From: Parapristionchus giblindavisi
Taxonomy: Eukaryota > Nematoda > Chromadorea > Rhabditida > Diplogasteridae
Reading direction: 5' to 3'
Assembly: GCA_943737045.1 (NCBI GenBank)
Contig: CALSFV010000360.1
Location: 1 to 64,000, forward strand
Length of the DNA stretch: 64,000 bases
The notes beneath the pieces were generated by a model. The model had not been told where the DNA came from. It worked only from the letters and a program-made list of their open reading frames with translations, and searched no databases. Within the stretch, counting starts at the first letter, position 1. Each line of letters starts with the position of its first letter. A program made the position numbers and the translations under genes. Shown one piece after another: positions 1 to 12,335 of the stretch.

Positions 1-1
1 T

Positions 2-657
2 GTCCAAATGAAAGCGATCTTATTTGAAACTCTCCGTTCCTATCACACTCACTCACTTTATTTGTCTACGAGAGAGTATTGCCAAGAGTAAAATTAATTC
101 GGGATGTGCCTTTAAACAAAATGGATGAAGAGACCAAGGACCGAGACCAGTTTCATTTATCATACCAATTAGGGTTGTGCGAAAAAATCTTCAATTTTTT
201 TTTAAAAACATTGTTTTCTCTTTCGAAAATTTCGAAAACATCAATGCGCTATATTTTACTATCGATTAAATGGAAACGCAAGAATTGTGAAAGAAAGAAG
301 TCGGATTCTTAATTGAATGACAATACATATTTTTACATGACAATACATATTTTTGAAATTATAATTTTTGTTTCCAAATTTTAATTTTTTTTTAGAAATT
401 TTTGATTTCCTATGTCAAATCATTTTTCTTTTTTTAAAGGCGAAAATGTACAGCCGTGATACCAATAATAACTTTACAAATATTTCAACATTATTCAAGA
501 TAAGAAAAAGCTTTATATTATTTAATTATAGGATCGATTAGAAGAAGGTCAGATGGGATGGCAATTATTATTGGGATACATCAATAATAGAATATCAGAA
601 GGATATGAATTAGAGAAACATCGAAATGCCAGTTTGAGAAGGAAATCAACCATGTAG
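2..657 (+). CDS. 3' end of an unrecognised gene (partial)
   Basis: The window opens inside a gene on this strand. The clearest piece is a terminal exon at 532-657, after an acceptor ending in ..TTATAG, reading DRLEEGQMGWQLLLGYINNR and ending RRKSTM-stop. A plausible upstream exon runs from the window edge to 87 (contains LFETLRSYHTHSLYLSTREY), with a possible 16-nt microexon at 440-455. These three pieces join in frame with GT/AG edges, giving a charged, helix-rich C-terminus. I do not recognise the family and can assign no function. A competing open frame (79-312) starts only from a non-ATG codon. The last exon is fairly secure; the microexon is a guess supported only by phase agreement. Confidence 0.4.
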
Positions 658-1710
658 ATACTATTAGTTATTCATTCAATTGTCTTTATTCTTTCATTTC
701 TTTCATTTGCTCATTCAATGTTTCTTCTCTTTGTTATCAATCGAGGTATTCCACATTCATTCTATACAATATTATAATTCCCTTTATCGAGTCTACCATT
801 CTATTCATCTTATCTCTCTATCATCGGGTATTCATTCTTATCCAATCTATCCAAGTACAATTATTATAAATAATTAATTTATGTAATTTCGATGTCGAAG
901 TAAATCAATAGATATGTATGAATTTGTATGTTAATACAAGATGTGGTATGAAATTGAATATGATCACTTATTGATACTGAAGTGAAATTGCAGAGTTATG
1001 AAAAGAGAGAAATGAGGACAGCGAATTATAATAACATAGTATAAAATGATAAATATGCATGACTAATGGCAGTCATTTCATTCATTCAAATCATTAGTTA
1101 GTTATCCTTCTCTTTCTTCCTTAACTGGTTTATTGAGCTTGAACGAGTCCCCACTTACAAAACTCTTATCTGTCGAGCCAGCATATCTCTCCCTCTCCCT
1201 CTCCCTCTCCCTCTCCCTCTCCCTCTCCCTCTCCCTCTCCCTCTCCCTCTCCCTCTCCCTCTCCCTCTCCCTCTCCTTCTCCCTCTCCCTCTCCCTCTCC
1301 CTCTCCCTCTCCCTCTCCCTCTCCTTCTCCCTCTCCCTCTCCCTCTCCTTCTCCCTCTCCCTCTCCCTCTCCCTCTCCCTCTCCCTCTGCCTCTCCCTCT
1401 CCCTCTCCCTCTCCCTCTCCTTCTCCCTCTCCCTCTCCCTCTCCCTCTCCCTCTCCCTCTCCCTCTCCCTCTCCCTCTCCCTCTCCCTCTCCCTCTCCCT
1501 CTCTCCCTCTCCTTCTCCCTCTCCCTCTCCCTCTCCCTCTCCCTCTCCCTCTCCCTCTCCTTCTCCCTCTCCCTCTCCCTCTCCCTCTCCCTCTCCCTCT
1601 CCCTCTCCTTCTCCCTCTCCCTCTCCCTCTCCCTCTCTGGATGTGCCTACAGTCACACCCTTCATCATCTCGAGTAAGAGTATCTTCAATCATTCCTCTT
1701 CATTCTTCTC
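658..1710. other. Intergenic region with long hexamer array
   Basis: AT-rich spacer between the partial first gene and the first ZP gene. Its main content is the (CCCTCT)n array listed separately. I see no other coding or RNA signal. The ZP gene begins about 70 bases after the array ends, so the array lies in its presumed promoter or 5' region. Confidence 0.6.
1186..1638 (+). repeat. (CCCTCT)n polypyrimidine array, about 450 bp
   Basis: Near-uninterrupted tandem CCCTCT hexamers with scattered C-to-T changes (CTTCTC variants) and one register slip near 1500. All bases are pyrimidine on this strand over about 450 bp, apart from a single G near 1389. Open frames through it (Ser-Leu, Ser-Pro, Arg-Glu or Gly-Glu dipeptide repeats) are artefacts of the period-six repeat. 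Confidence 0.95.
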
Positions 1711-4700
1711 ATGTTTTCCTACTCCTTCATTCTTGTACTTCTCACATTAAGTAGGTTTACTTAACACCTATCACTTAGTACTTAACCTTTACTTATCACT
1801 AAGTTCATAAGTCCATTCCTTAAGGTATCGTCCATAGTATTCCTGTAGATAATAATGTAGAAGGTGAACCAGAGATTGAATGTGGTCCTACTTCAATAAC
1901 TGTTAATTTCAATACAAGAAATCCATTCCAAGGTCATGTTTTTGTTAAGGTAAAATAATGAATCCATTGATTAGATTGAAATTATGATTTATTTAAGGGT
2001 CTATATGATATGGATAATTGTAGGAATGATGAGGGTGGTCGACAAGTTGCAGGTGGGCGAGTCTTAACACGAATTCATTGGTTACGGTAGATATTCAGGG
2101 ATCGAATTAGCTTTTGATACATGTAATGTAGCGAGAACTCGATCATTGAATCCTAAAGGAATCTTCGTATCGACTACAGTAATCATATCATTTCATCCTC
2201 AATTCGTTACCAAGGTACGGTAGATTTTCTAATTGATCTTTGGTCTCGATTGGTATTTGAGATTACGGTATTCAGGTTGATGGTGCCTATCGTATTGAAT
2301 GCTTTTACATGGAATCCGATAAGACTGTTTCTGCTGATATCGAGGTTTGTGATTTATGATAATATTTGTACATTATAATACAATATTTTTACTCAGGTAT
2401 CTGATTTGACAACTCATTTCCAAACAGCTCTAGTACCTATGCCTGTATGCAAATATGAGATTCTAGCTGGAGGACCTACAGGAGAACCCGTACAATTCGC
2501 CAGTGTTGGACAACAGGTTCATATTATTTGTTTTATTATTATTATTATTTATGTCATTGTTAACAAATTATATGTTTCTCAAAGTGATATTAGAGGTCAA
2601 ACATCAATAAAATGCGTGTAATGATATCATATTGAAAGAAAATAAAAGATAGAAGTCTCGCAATGTAGAGAGAGAGAGTAAATCTACAATTCTCCTTTTG
2701 GAATATTCATTTTTCTCTTTTGAGAATACAAATTTGTCATGATAAAAGTGTTCAATTGAGGTGTATCATAAATGGACTTGCGAATCTGAAACAACCGATA
2801 CATTCTGTGCTGTTGTTCATTCATGTACTGTAGACGATGGAAACGGTATGATTATTGATTGAATGAAAGATATTATTGATTGATTGAAGGTGATCGAATA
2901 ATGATTCTGAATGAGGATGGATGTGCATTGGATAAATTCATTCTGAATAATCTTGAATATCCACAAGATCTAATGGCAGGACAAGAGGTTACATTCAATT
3001 ACTTTATAAACAAATATCATCAAATAAATTTCAATAAAAGTCAAACCAATAACCATACTTTATTATTTTATAGCAAACAATTTAAAGAACTTTTTTCGAA
3101 CAAATGATTATCTGAAATTGTTTCCTGACACATATCACTTACTAAAGGCTCACGTCTACAAGTATGCAGATCGTAATCAACTCTTCTATCAATGCCAAAT
3201 TAGTATTTCAGTCAAGGTACTTTTCATTTAACATACGATATATCCCTTATTGTTGAGAGGTAGAGAGTAACAGTTATTATTGCGGATATATGTACAAAAT
3301 CTGTCGTTAACTATAATAGAGTAATAATGAGTGTAACTGGTTCAGTTATAAGCTCACATGATTTATAGCCCTTATAGTTAAAGATGAAGATAGAGGCAAT
3401 TATAGTTAGAATAGACCTTTTACCTCATTCTTATCATATTGTGCATCTATCATGACATTCTTGGCTATATCAAGGCGGGGGCTATCTGTCTCTACCTCTC
3501 CCTTCCCCTTCTACCTCTCCCTTTGTCTCCCTCTCGACCGGTTTCACACCCAGGCATCTTGTGACGCAATAGGATCGTAAATTAAGAAGTAATCAATAAT
3601 ACTGACAGTATTTATTACAAGTACAGTAATCTTCCAATTCTTTTCAGGAACCCAAGTCAGAGTGTGCTCGTCCCCAATGCCCTGAGGCTAAGAACTTCGG
3701 TGCGAAGAAGGTTGGAGAAGATGCTGGAGGTACTGTAGATCAATCAATAATCAATCGATAATCGATAATAATAGTATTGATTATAGTTGAACATTCATCA
3801 TCAGTAGCATACAATCCATCATCAACTCAACATGAAGTAACAGCATCAACAGTACCATATTCACCTACTACTTCTTCTTCTCCTTCTTCTTCTGCCTCTG
3901 CTTCATCATCTTCCTCTGGTTCTTCTGGTTCTTCATCTTCATCAAGGAGAATATCGATCTTTGCCCGTCATCCTGCGTCCTCAACAGAATCCACGGTTAC
4001 GGTAGCACCTGCAGCTGAATCAGACGGTGCACCACATGCAGGGTATATTGATTGATTATCGATTAGTTGATGACATTACCGTATTCCAGATCAAGTGCGA
4101 TCTTCGCAGAACCCGCAGCAATTGAAACGGATGAAGATGTTAGAAGAGATCATATATTGAGATTATTGAGAAGAAAGAGATCAACTAATGGAGAGGTTTC
4201 ATTACATCATTAATAATATAGATGTGAAAGCTTATTTTTGAAATTTCTCTATAACGTACCATCTGTGAATCTTATTCTTACGGAGATTATTTTTGAACAA
4301 ACTTAACAAACCTAACTTAAACATTTTTTACTTTACAAAATAATAAAATTAAGAAGGATGGCGTTCGTGTGTTATCACTAGAGGATGAAAAGAGTTGGCC
4401 ATCTATCAAGACTTCTATGGGAGATGGAAATCATTCTATTAGAAAAAGAATAAAAAGAGATTCACTCATATGGGATGGACATACTGTTGATGTTAGAACT
4501 GAATTGACTGCTCTTGACTTCACTGATGTATGTTATTCATTTATTCAAAATATTATTGATTGATTTATTATCGATTAAGGCTGAACTTGCACTATCTGAT
4601 CTACTCCGTGCTAGAAGAGCGGCTAGACATGCTTCATCAGCGGTTGGTCAATGATCTTTGATCTTTGATCTCTTTATTCTCTTTTCAGTTGGTATCATTC

Positions 4701-4844
4701 TCACCATCTTCATCAGAAGTTTGTCTATCAATATCTGCCCTATCAGCCCTAGGGGCATTATCTCTTATCATATTTTCATCATTTATTCTTATTCTTTCTC
4801 TTTTATTCCGTTCTCGAGGAAAAATAATCGATAATGATTGTTGA
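1711..4844 (+). CDS. Cuticlin-like ZP-domain membrane protein, first of a tandem pair
   Basis: Read as 15 exons: 1711-1750, 1849-1949, 1998-2052, 2099-2214, 2276-2344, 2397-2516, 2761-2845, 2890-2987, 3148-3216, 3648-3729, 3787-4042, 4090-4195, 4354-4527, 4580-4642, 4689-4844; phases agree throughout. Exon 1 encodes a short hydrophobic signal peptide ([13 protein letters not shown]). Exons 2-10 carry a complete nematode cuticlin-type ZP domain ([66 protein letters not shown]). A Ser/Thr-rich linker follows, including a serine run in exon 11, then a basic furin-type site (LLRRKRS, exon 12), a second basic stretch (RKRIKRD, exon 13) and a C-terminal transmembrane helix (exon 15). By family knowledge such proteins are cleaved after the ZP domain and assemble into cuticle or apical matrix. 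The product differs from its neighbour mainly by the long spacer between ZP domain and anchor. Which cut/cutl orthologue it is cannot be decided by eye. Confidence 0.88.
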
Positions 4845-5812
4845 TCATCTTCATAAGATATCACAGTGATAGTAAACCAATCAACGGGCCATATCAATCA
4901 ATATTCGGTTATTACAGTATATTCCCCCCTTACCGTATTCCCACTTGTGTAGTCTACCTCGTTCATGTTATGTTGTTCATTCTTCATTTTGGGCAAATGT
5001 GCAATTCATTAATAATAAATATTAATTATATTAAATGGTTAGATATGTTCAAACTATAGCTGAAACTTGAAATATTGAGAATAATGGAATGAATGAAGAA
5101 AAACGAGTCGAATATCCATCCATGTAGAAGATATAATAGAAAGATTGAGAAAATGATGACTATGTTATTAGATGCCATTTCATATTCTTTTACGTATCCT
5201 AATATGTTACGTTCATTGCGTACCCTAGCATAATAAAGAATTATTATTATTATTATTTATTTATTTCATTCTATTTGATCAATTTTATTCTATGAATTAA
5301 TCAATGTTTCAATCCAATGGAATAATCTAACTACCTCAATGTTTTCAACTAACAATAAGATAAGAATAAATTGCATATATATATATATCACTTATTGTAG
5401 AAGTAGAAGGATCATCCGATAGACCAATATCTAATCTCTATCAATCAATCTTTTATTCTCGCGCATTAAATGACCCTGAAGGGTATGGAGATAATAAGAG
5501 ATTGAGAAGCTTGAAGTATAGAGTGAGATGAGGGTAGAGGTCATTGCCCCTCACATCAACCTGCCACCTTAACTCCACCCATTATTAGCCTCATTTTCAT
5601 CTGACTACTTATACAGAGGATTAAGATTCAATTATCACACATTAGATAAAGCCTCTATCTAGAGGATTATCACTTTTTATACTTTATCCTGAGACTTTAT
5701 TTAGAACTTTTAACTTTTTCATGTATTACGATAGCTTGATCTTTCAGTCACTCTTATTTTCATTGTTTTTTAAACTTTGTTTATTATCAAAATTATCATT
5801 ATAGACAGTAGA
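4845..5812. other. Intergenic spacer between the two ZP genes
   Basis: AT-rich sequence with a short (ATT)n near 5243 and (AT)n near 5379. It holds the presumed 3' UTR of the first ZP gene (AATAAA-like signals near 5233) and the promoter of the second. No further genes seen. Confidence 0.6.
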
Positions 5813-7645
5813 ATGACGGACACTGACAAAACAATCGTATTCCTTATCTTACTGGTTGGTAAGTGATTGTTTCATTCACTTACATTTGTAAATTTTAAAT
5901 TACTTTTAACTTAATTATCGCATTATTCATTGAATACATGATTATATCATAATGATTCTAGGTCTTTCATCTGCATTCGTAGTTGATAACAATGTCGAAG
6001 GAGAACCAGAGATTGAGTGCGGACCCACTTCTGTTACTGTCAATTTCAATGTAAGAAATGAATTCGAAGGACACGTTTTCGTAAAGGTTGGTATATTTTT
6101 ATTATTTTTAAAAAAGGAGCTTTTTTCTTTGTAGGGATTGTATGATGATGAAAAATGCCGAAGAAGTGAGAGAGGACGACATGTAGCTGGTTTGATCTTT
6201 GATCTTTGATCTTTGATCTTTGGTTTATTCATACCCATTCAGGCATCGAACTTCCCTTTGATACATGTAACGTTGGTCGAACTCGATCACTTAATCCGAA
6301 AGGAATCTATGTTACTTCTACAGTAGTCATATCATTCCATCCACAATTTGTCACAAAGGTACGGTGGCCATTCAAATGAGTTAGGTTTTGACTGGATTTT
6401 TCTTTATTACTGTAATTCAGGTTGATCGTGCTTATCGTATTCAATGTTTCTACATGGAAGCTGATAAGACAGTGTCCCAAGATTTGGCCGTGTCCGATAT
6501 GACTACTCTCTTCCAGACACAGGCATGATCTTTGATCTCTTATATGATCTTTGATCTTTGATCTTTCAGGTAGTCCCAATGCCCATCTGTCAATACGATA
6601 TTCTTGATGGAGGACCAGAGGGAGCTCCTATCCACTTTGCAAGACTCGGACAAACGGTTTGAATCAATCTGACTCTCGACTGGATAATCTGATTACGGTA
6701 TCTCAGGTATACCATAAATGGTCGTGTGGATCAGAAACCGTCGATACATTCTGTGCTATTGTTCACTCGTGTACTGTTGATGATGGAAATGGTTCGTGTT
6801 GATAGGAGTCCTGAAGGGAATATCAAGATTACTGTAACTATTCAGGTGATCGAATCCAGATTCTTGATGCTGATGGTTGTGCACTTGATAAGTTCATTTT
6901 GAACAATCTTGAGTATCCTGGAGATTTGACTGCTGGACAGACTGTGAGAAAAGATTACTGTAGATTGATCTTTGATCTTTAATCTTGCATCTCCTATTCA
7001 GGCTATGGTCTACAAATATGCTGATCGTAGTCAACTTTTCTATCAATGTCAGATCAGTATAGTAGTTAAGGTTAGTTGACTCTCAAAGAGAATTTCCTGA
7101 TTACGGTATCAATTGTAGGAACCGAACCAAGAATGTCCTAGACCTCAATGTGCAGAACCAATTGGATTCGGAGCTAGACAAGAGGTACAGTATTTTATTT
7201 GGATAGATGATCATGAATTATGGATTTTAAGTTTATCGCCAAACAATCGAGACAATTGGTGTCTGCCAGCAGAAGAGTTCTCAGGAGGAAAAGGTATAGA
7301 TCATAGATCATAGATCAAAGATCAAAGATCAATCTCCTTTACAGACAGTCCAATGTCACATTCGACTATGAGCATACAATGGATGTACGATATGAGTTCA
7401 CAGCATTGGATATCTCAGACGATGAGGTATACTGTAACACTCATCTTATCAATCGATAACTGATTATATTACAGACTCTTGCCCCTCTTTCTCCACTTCC
7501 ATCAACATTCACATCAACTCCTATATGTATATCAGGACATATCGCAGCCATAGCCATTTGTCTAGCATCTCTTTTATTTATTACCGTAGTCGCTTTGATC
7601 GTTTTCTTCTCGAGAACTAATTCGAATGGAAAGATCTTTGCTTAG
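5813..7645 (+). CDS. Cuticlin-like ZP-domain membrane protein, second of a tandem pair
   Basis: Exon 1 (5813-5858) plus the start of exon 2 (from 5962) encode a signal peptide ([20 protein letters not shown]). The ZP domain follows in short exons with introns placed as in the upstream copy: [83 protein letters not shown]. Near 7240-7350 is a furin-type site (VLRRKRQS) split by an intron. The final exon has a hydrophobic anchor ([20 protein letters not shown]) and a short tail ending GKIFA-stop. The protein lacks the long Ser-rich linker of the upstream gene. Several introns carry (TGATCTT)n runs. Conserved cysteines and gene order indicate a tandem duplication of a cuticle or apical matrix component. 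Confidence 0.9.
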
Positions 7646-8609
7646 ATTACTGTAATCATTCTATGACAGGTATTGATTGATTCATGTGTGCAAATAGTAG
7701 TTATCGCTAGGTTATTCATTATTCGTTATTGATAAATATTTAAATCTATTAAAGTGTTACTGACTACAAGAATCATCTTACCTAGAATGATTACCCTTCA
7801 TTCTCTTCTCTACTCTCTCATTTCTCAACACTCTCTGATCTACTATAACCGCCCTGTTCTCTCTCATCTTCCCATAGCCTCTCCTCACTCTCTCGTGTAC
7901 TCTCTTGGTCTACTCTCGTTGTCTGCACTCTCTCTGATTGACACACTCTCTACTCTCTTCTCTGATAGATCGATGGATCGTGTGTAGACACAGGGTCGTA
8001 GTGAAGAGAGTGAGAGAGTATGGTAGATGGAGAGAGTGGTTAGAGAAGCAGAGACCAATCTATCGAATGATCGATACTATTGACGAGGCTGACTCTCTCC
8101 CATCTTTCCCGACCTTTCTATCTATTTCCATGTCGATACTATTGATTCGTTATGTTATCGAGTGATTTTACTCCCTCATTATGCCCTTCATACCCATAAT
8201 TTGCATTAGATTAAGATAGTTGACTAAAATACAGAGTATGTGTTGAGCGGAATGAAATCTAATGTAAGATCATTGATTTGAATATTTTGAATAGAACTAA
8301 CTGAGTGTTCTCATATGCAAAATGGGAAGTTGTAGACAAAGAGAGTATGTTCAAAGTGTCTGTCACAGCTTCCGCGCACAAAATTAGGAGACGCATTTGA
8401 TGTACCTCTGGCGCTTTTCCTTCTCGCCGCGAAATGTCTTGATTTCCAAAACTTATTCACTGGATTCAGTGCATTAGTGGTCTTTATTGCATCACCATGG
8501 TTACTTTGAAGAGTTCATTCAATTCTCACAGTGTTTCTCTGTGTATTCACCACCCTTTTACTAATTCTGAGTAATCAATTTGTGTTATGATTATGTTTAT
8601 TCATTTTAG
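7646..8609. other. Intergenic region, no gene seen
   Basis: TC-rich sequence around 7790-8120 gives short open frames (CTCTC/GAGAG composition) without coding character. The stretch just before 8610 ends in ..TTCATTTTAG immediately before an ATG, which looks like a splice acceptor and fits trans-splicing of a leader or a 5' UTR intron. Confidence 0.5.
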
Positions 8610-11600
8610 ATGGCTAATAAGAACGCGCCGAAGGAGGTAAAACAAGAGGAACCCGATGACACAGGCACTATCATTTTCAACTAGATTGATTATCTGATCT
8701 TGCTAGTTTCACTTGACAAACCATTCTAATTCAGATGGAATCTTAGCTGAGATAACAACTGGACCACCCATTGATTTATCTATTAATACTAACATGCCAG
8801 CTAAGGTAAGTAGTTAATCATGTATCGATTACAATAAATGATTATTGATTAAAGAGAGTTCGTCGTGTTCGTCAAGTGCTTGATCCATCTCCAATTCAAT
8901 CTCCTTCTTCACAAAGATCAACTCCACATACAGTTTTACCATCTCCAGTTGGAGGAGCAACAGCAACAGCAACAATCACAGAAACTCCTCTTAATCTACC
9001 TGCTTTATTGAATGATAAGAGTTAGTTGTTATCAATCATCTAATCATTCATTACTTATACTTTAGATCATCCATCTACTTCTTCTGATAATGATGAGATT
9101 ACTGAAGATAATCGTAAGTATTGATTGATTCTGACGCAATATATGTTAATTGATGATCTATTCAAATGAGATTGCTTTCAGTGATGATTTGCACTCGATG
9201 CAATGCTAATATGCGTACAGTAATGAGGAGACATCGAGTACAAGGACAAATGGTACAATTCCCTGCACTCAGGTACGGTAATCGATAATACAGTATGATA
9301 GATTAATAGGGATTATGGTAGAAATACCAGACCATTATAATTGTGTATTACTCAAGTTTCTTGTACAGTAGTTTCACCGTAGTTTAACCTACCTCCTCAG
9401 GTGTTTGAATCATTGCATGATCCCAGTAAAATTCGTGCAATTAGTGGCATGATCATGCAGGGAATATACTCGAATCATGCATGGATTATCCGTGATCATG
9501 CATGGATTCTGTCATGATCACGGAAGATCCATGCATGATCACGAACGATGGATATTCCATGCATGATCATGCATGGAATGTCGAATCATGCATGATTTTA
9601 CTTGTATTCGTGATCATGCAAGGATTTCAACACCAGAGTCCTCAGGTGTTTGTATCCATGCATGATCCAAGTAAAATTCGTGCAATTAGTGGCATGATCA
9701 TGCAGGGAATATACTCGAATCATGCATGGATTATCCGTGATCATGTATGGATTCTGTCATTCCATGCATGATCACGGAAAATTCGTGCATGATCACGGAA
9801 GATCCCTGCATGATCACGAACGATGGATATTCCATGCATGATCAAGCATGGAATGTCGAATCATGCATGATTATACTTGTATTCGTGATCATGCAAGGAT
9901 TTCAACAGCAGAGTCAGAATATCTTATCTCTTTTGCTTTTATTGAGCAGAGTGGGAACATACATACATACATTTATCTTATCAGCACTAAGTGCAGAAGA
10001 GTAAGTCAGGGGCAAGGGGAATTTTCTTGCAAGTTCTTTCTTCCGTCTCTGAGAGATGTTTTTCTCCATTCAAGAAAACGATCGAACTGAAACTTGTTGA
10101 TTGATGTAGAAAACCCACGAAAACGTTCGTGAAAAAAAACGAAAAAAAACGCAGAGTGGGAAATCGAATCAATATCATGCAAACGTTCATTCCAAATGAA
10201 CATATACTAAATGAGTAAAGTTGTAATTGTTGATGAATAAATACTAGAGGTGATGAAATTTGATAACTTTATATTTGTATTTGTAGATGTACACGGAAGG
10301 GCTGTCAGACATACAAATCTCTTCGTGTTATCAGTGGAGAAGTCATGCCAAGAATACCAATCAAGTAACATACAAATTACTTTTTTTAAAGTTATTTCCC
10401 ATCTGATAGAGCATAACTTCATCATACCGTACTACTTTTACAGTATCAATAGAGTATTTAAACATATTTTGAAGAATATTTTCCCTTATAACTCTTCATT
10501 CATGGTTACTTCATTAAGAACTTGGATAGACAAATAGTTACAGTACTTATCTAGTTTAAATATATTATTATATTAAGTGATAAACGTGAGATCGAAGATG
10601 TTCGTTCATGTATCAATGGATGGAGATCTAATTCAACTGCTAATGATGATGAAATACGTGCTACTCTTAATGAAATTAGATTTGGAATTATGAATGAAGT
10701 CGCTACACTACAGAATCGAATTGCTACCAGTAAGTTGTATTAGTATTCATCATACATGACCGTCGAACTGGAGGTACCCCTGTAAAATTAGGGCTTTTGG
10801 AAAATTTGTGGAATGCCCCCTGTAAAAAATGACGTTTAGGTGAAATTTTTGAAAAAAATATGAAGCCCCCCCCCCTGTAAACAACCATTTTTCGTTCGGA
10901 TGCCCCCTGTGGAATCGAGCTCCATGTACCCCGCCCATGTACAATTTTCTGTAGACTACCACACATCATACATTTTCATACCCTCGTAATATGAGAATCG
11001 ACCCACTATATATGGCTCATCTTTATCCGAAACATTACAATTTAAGCGAAAATAACGATTTTTCTACATCGACCTACCATAGGTCGAATAGTTATGTTAT
11101 CGGTTTTCAAAATCCGGTCCGTTTTTTTTTCGATTTTTTGGCAAATTTGGATCAAAATCCGGCCAGGTTTTTCGATTTTTCTGAAATTTTGACTCAAAAT
11201 TCGGTCTGGTTTTTCGATTTTTCTGAAATGTTAGCTCAAAATCCGGTCAGGCTTGGTACTTTGCCACATAATTTTCGACCTATGTGACCCACCATATTTC
11301 GAAAATCGACCCATTGTGTAAACACATCCTGTGAGGGCGCCGAAAATGTATGCCACCCATGACACTTGTAACATGCAATACCTATCAAAATCAGACTTTT
11401 ATCATAAATGGATTCTATGAAAATTGTTATTCTTTCGCCCATGCTGTGCTAGCAGATTTGCAATCAGCTAGACAGAATTTTTCAGGATGTTGCCCATGTA
11501 TGGTATTCATTATTGATTGATTATTGCTGATTACAGTTAAAGAACTACAAGAGTGGTATGAGGAGTTACTGCTCCCCGTGAAGAAGGAAGAAGATGATGC

Positions 11601-12286
11601 TGCTCCACTCGGTATGATAATATCGATTGATCATATTAACTCTAGGATCGATCGATTTATTGATTATTGATTGATGTGCTCTAAAGTATGCATACGATAT
11701 GATTTTCAGCAGATGACGTTATTAGTTCTCTGAGTGGTCGTTCTCGTATTGATCATATCAATCGTTTACTTCGATGGACAAATGAGAAGAAGATTCGAGT
11801 TGAAGTTGTCAATGTCCCACAAGGAAAATGGACAGTAAGTAAAGATTACTGTATCCATTAGATTATCGATTGATTGTAGGATGAAGAGTTTGAATCGATA
11901 GCGGAGATGGAGAAGGAGAAGGAATTGCTGACTGATGCTTCACGTGAATTAGGAATGAATCTAGATGGGTAAGTAGCCATTATGGTGTAGATAGACGATG
12001 TTTATCAATCATATCATTCATTCACACCATTCAGTCTTTCTCCATGCTGTCGTAAGCTTGTCCGTAAGAATGCTCTACTGCCTGGTATTAATCCTTCTCT
12101 TGCTGCTGGTAAGAGATATTATTGATTTATTGAGATGATATTATTGATTGATTTTAGAAGTATTAAACACTGATGCCATCAATGCAGCTCAACCATCGCC
12201 TACTGATACTGCAGGATCTGTACTCAAATCACTCTTGAATCAGAAGAAAATGGATCAATTCAAGAAACAGTCAGTGATCTACTTCA

Positions 12287-12335
<49 letters not shown>

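Noticed and set aside
79..312. A 77-residue frame at the window start
   Set aside because: Begins with a non-ATG codon and runs into AT-rich intron-like sequence; the overlapping frame ending at 87 fits splicing better.
1102..1750. Long open frames of Glu-Arg, Gly-Glu, Ser-Leu or Ser-Pro dipeptides on both strands
   Set aside because: They are open in several frames at once because the hexamer array lacks stop codons; no unique flanking coding sequence.
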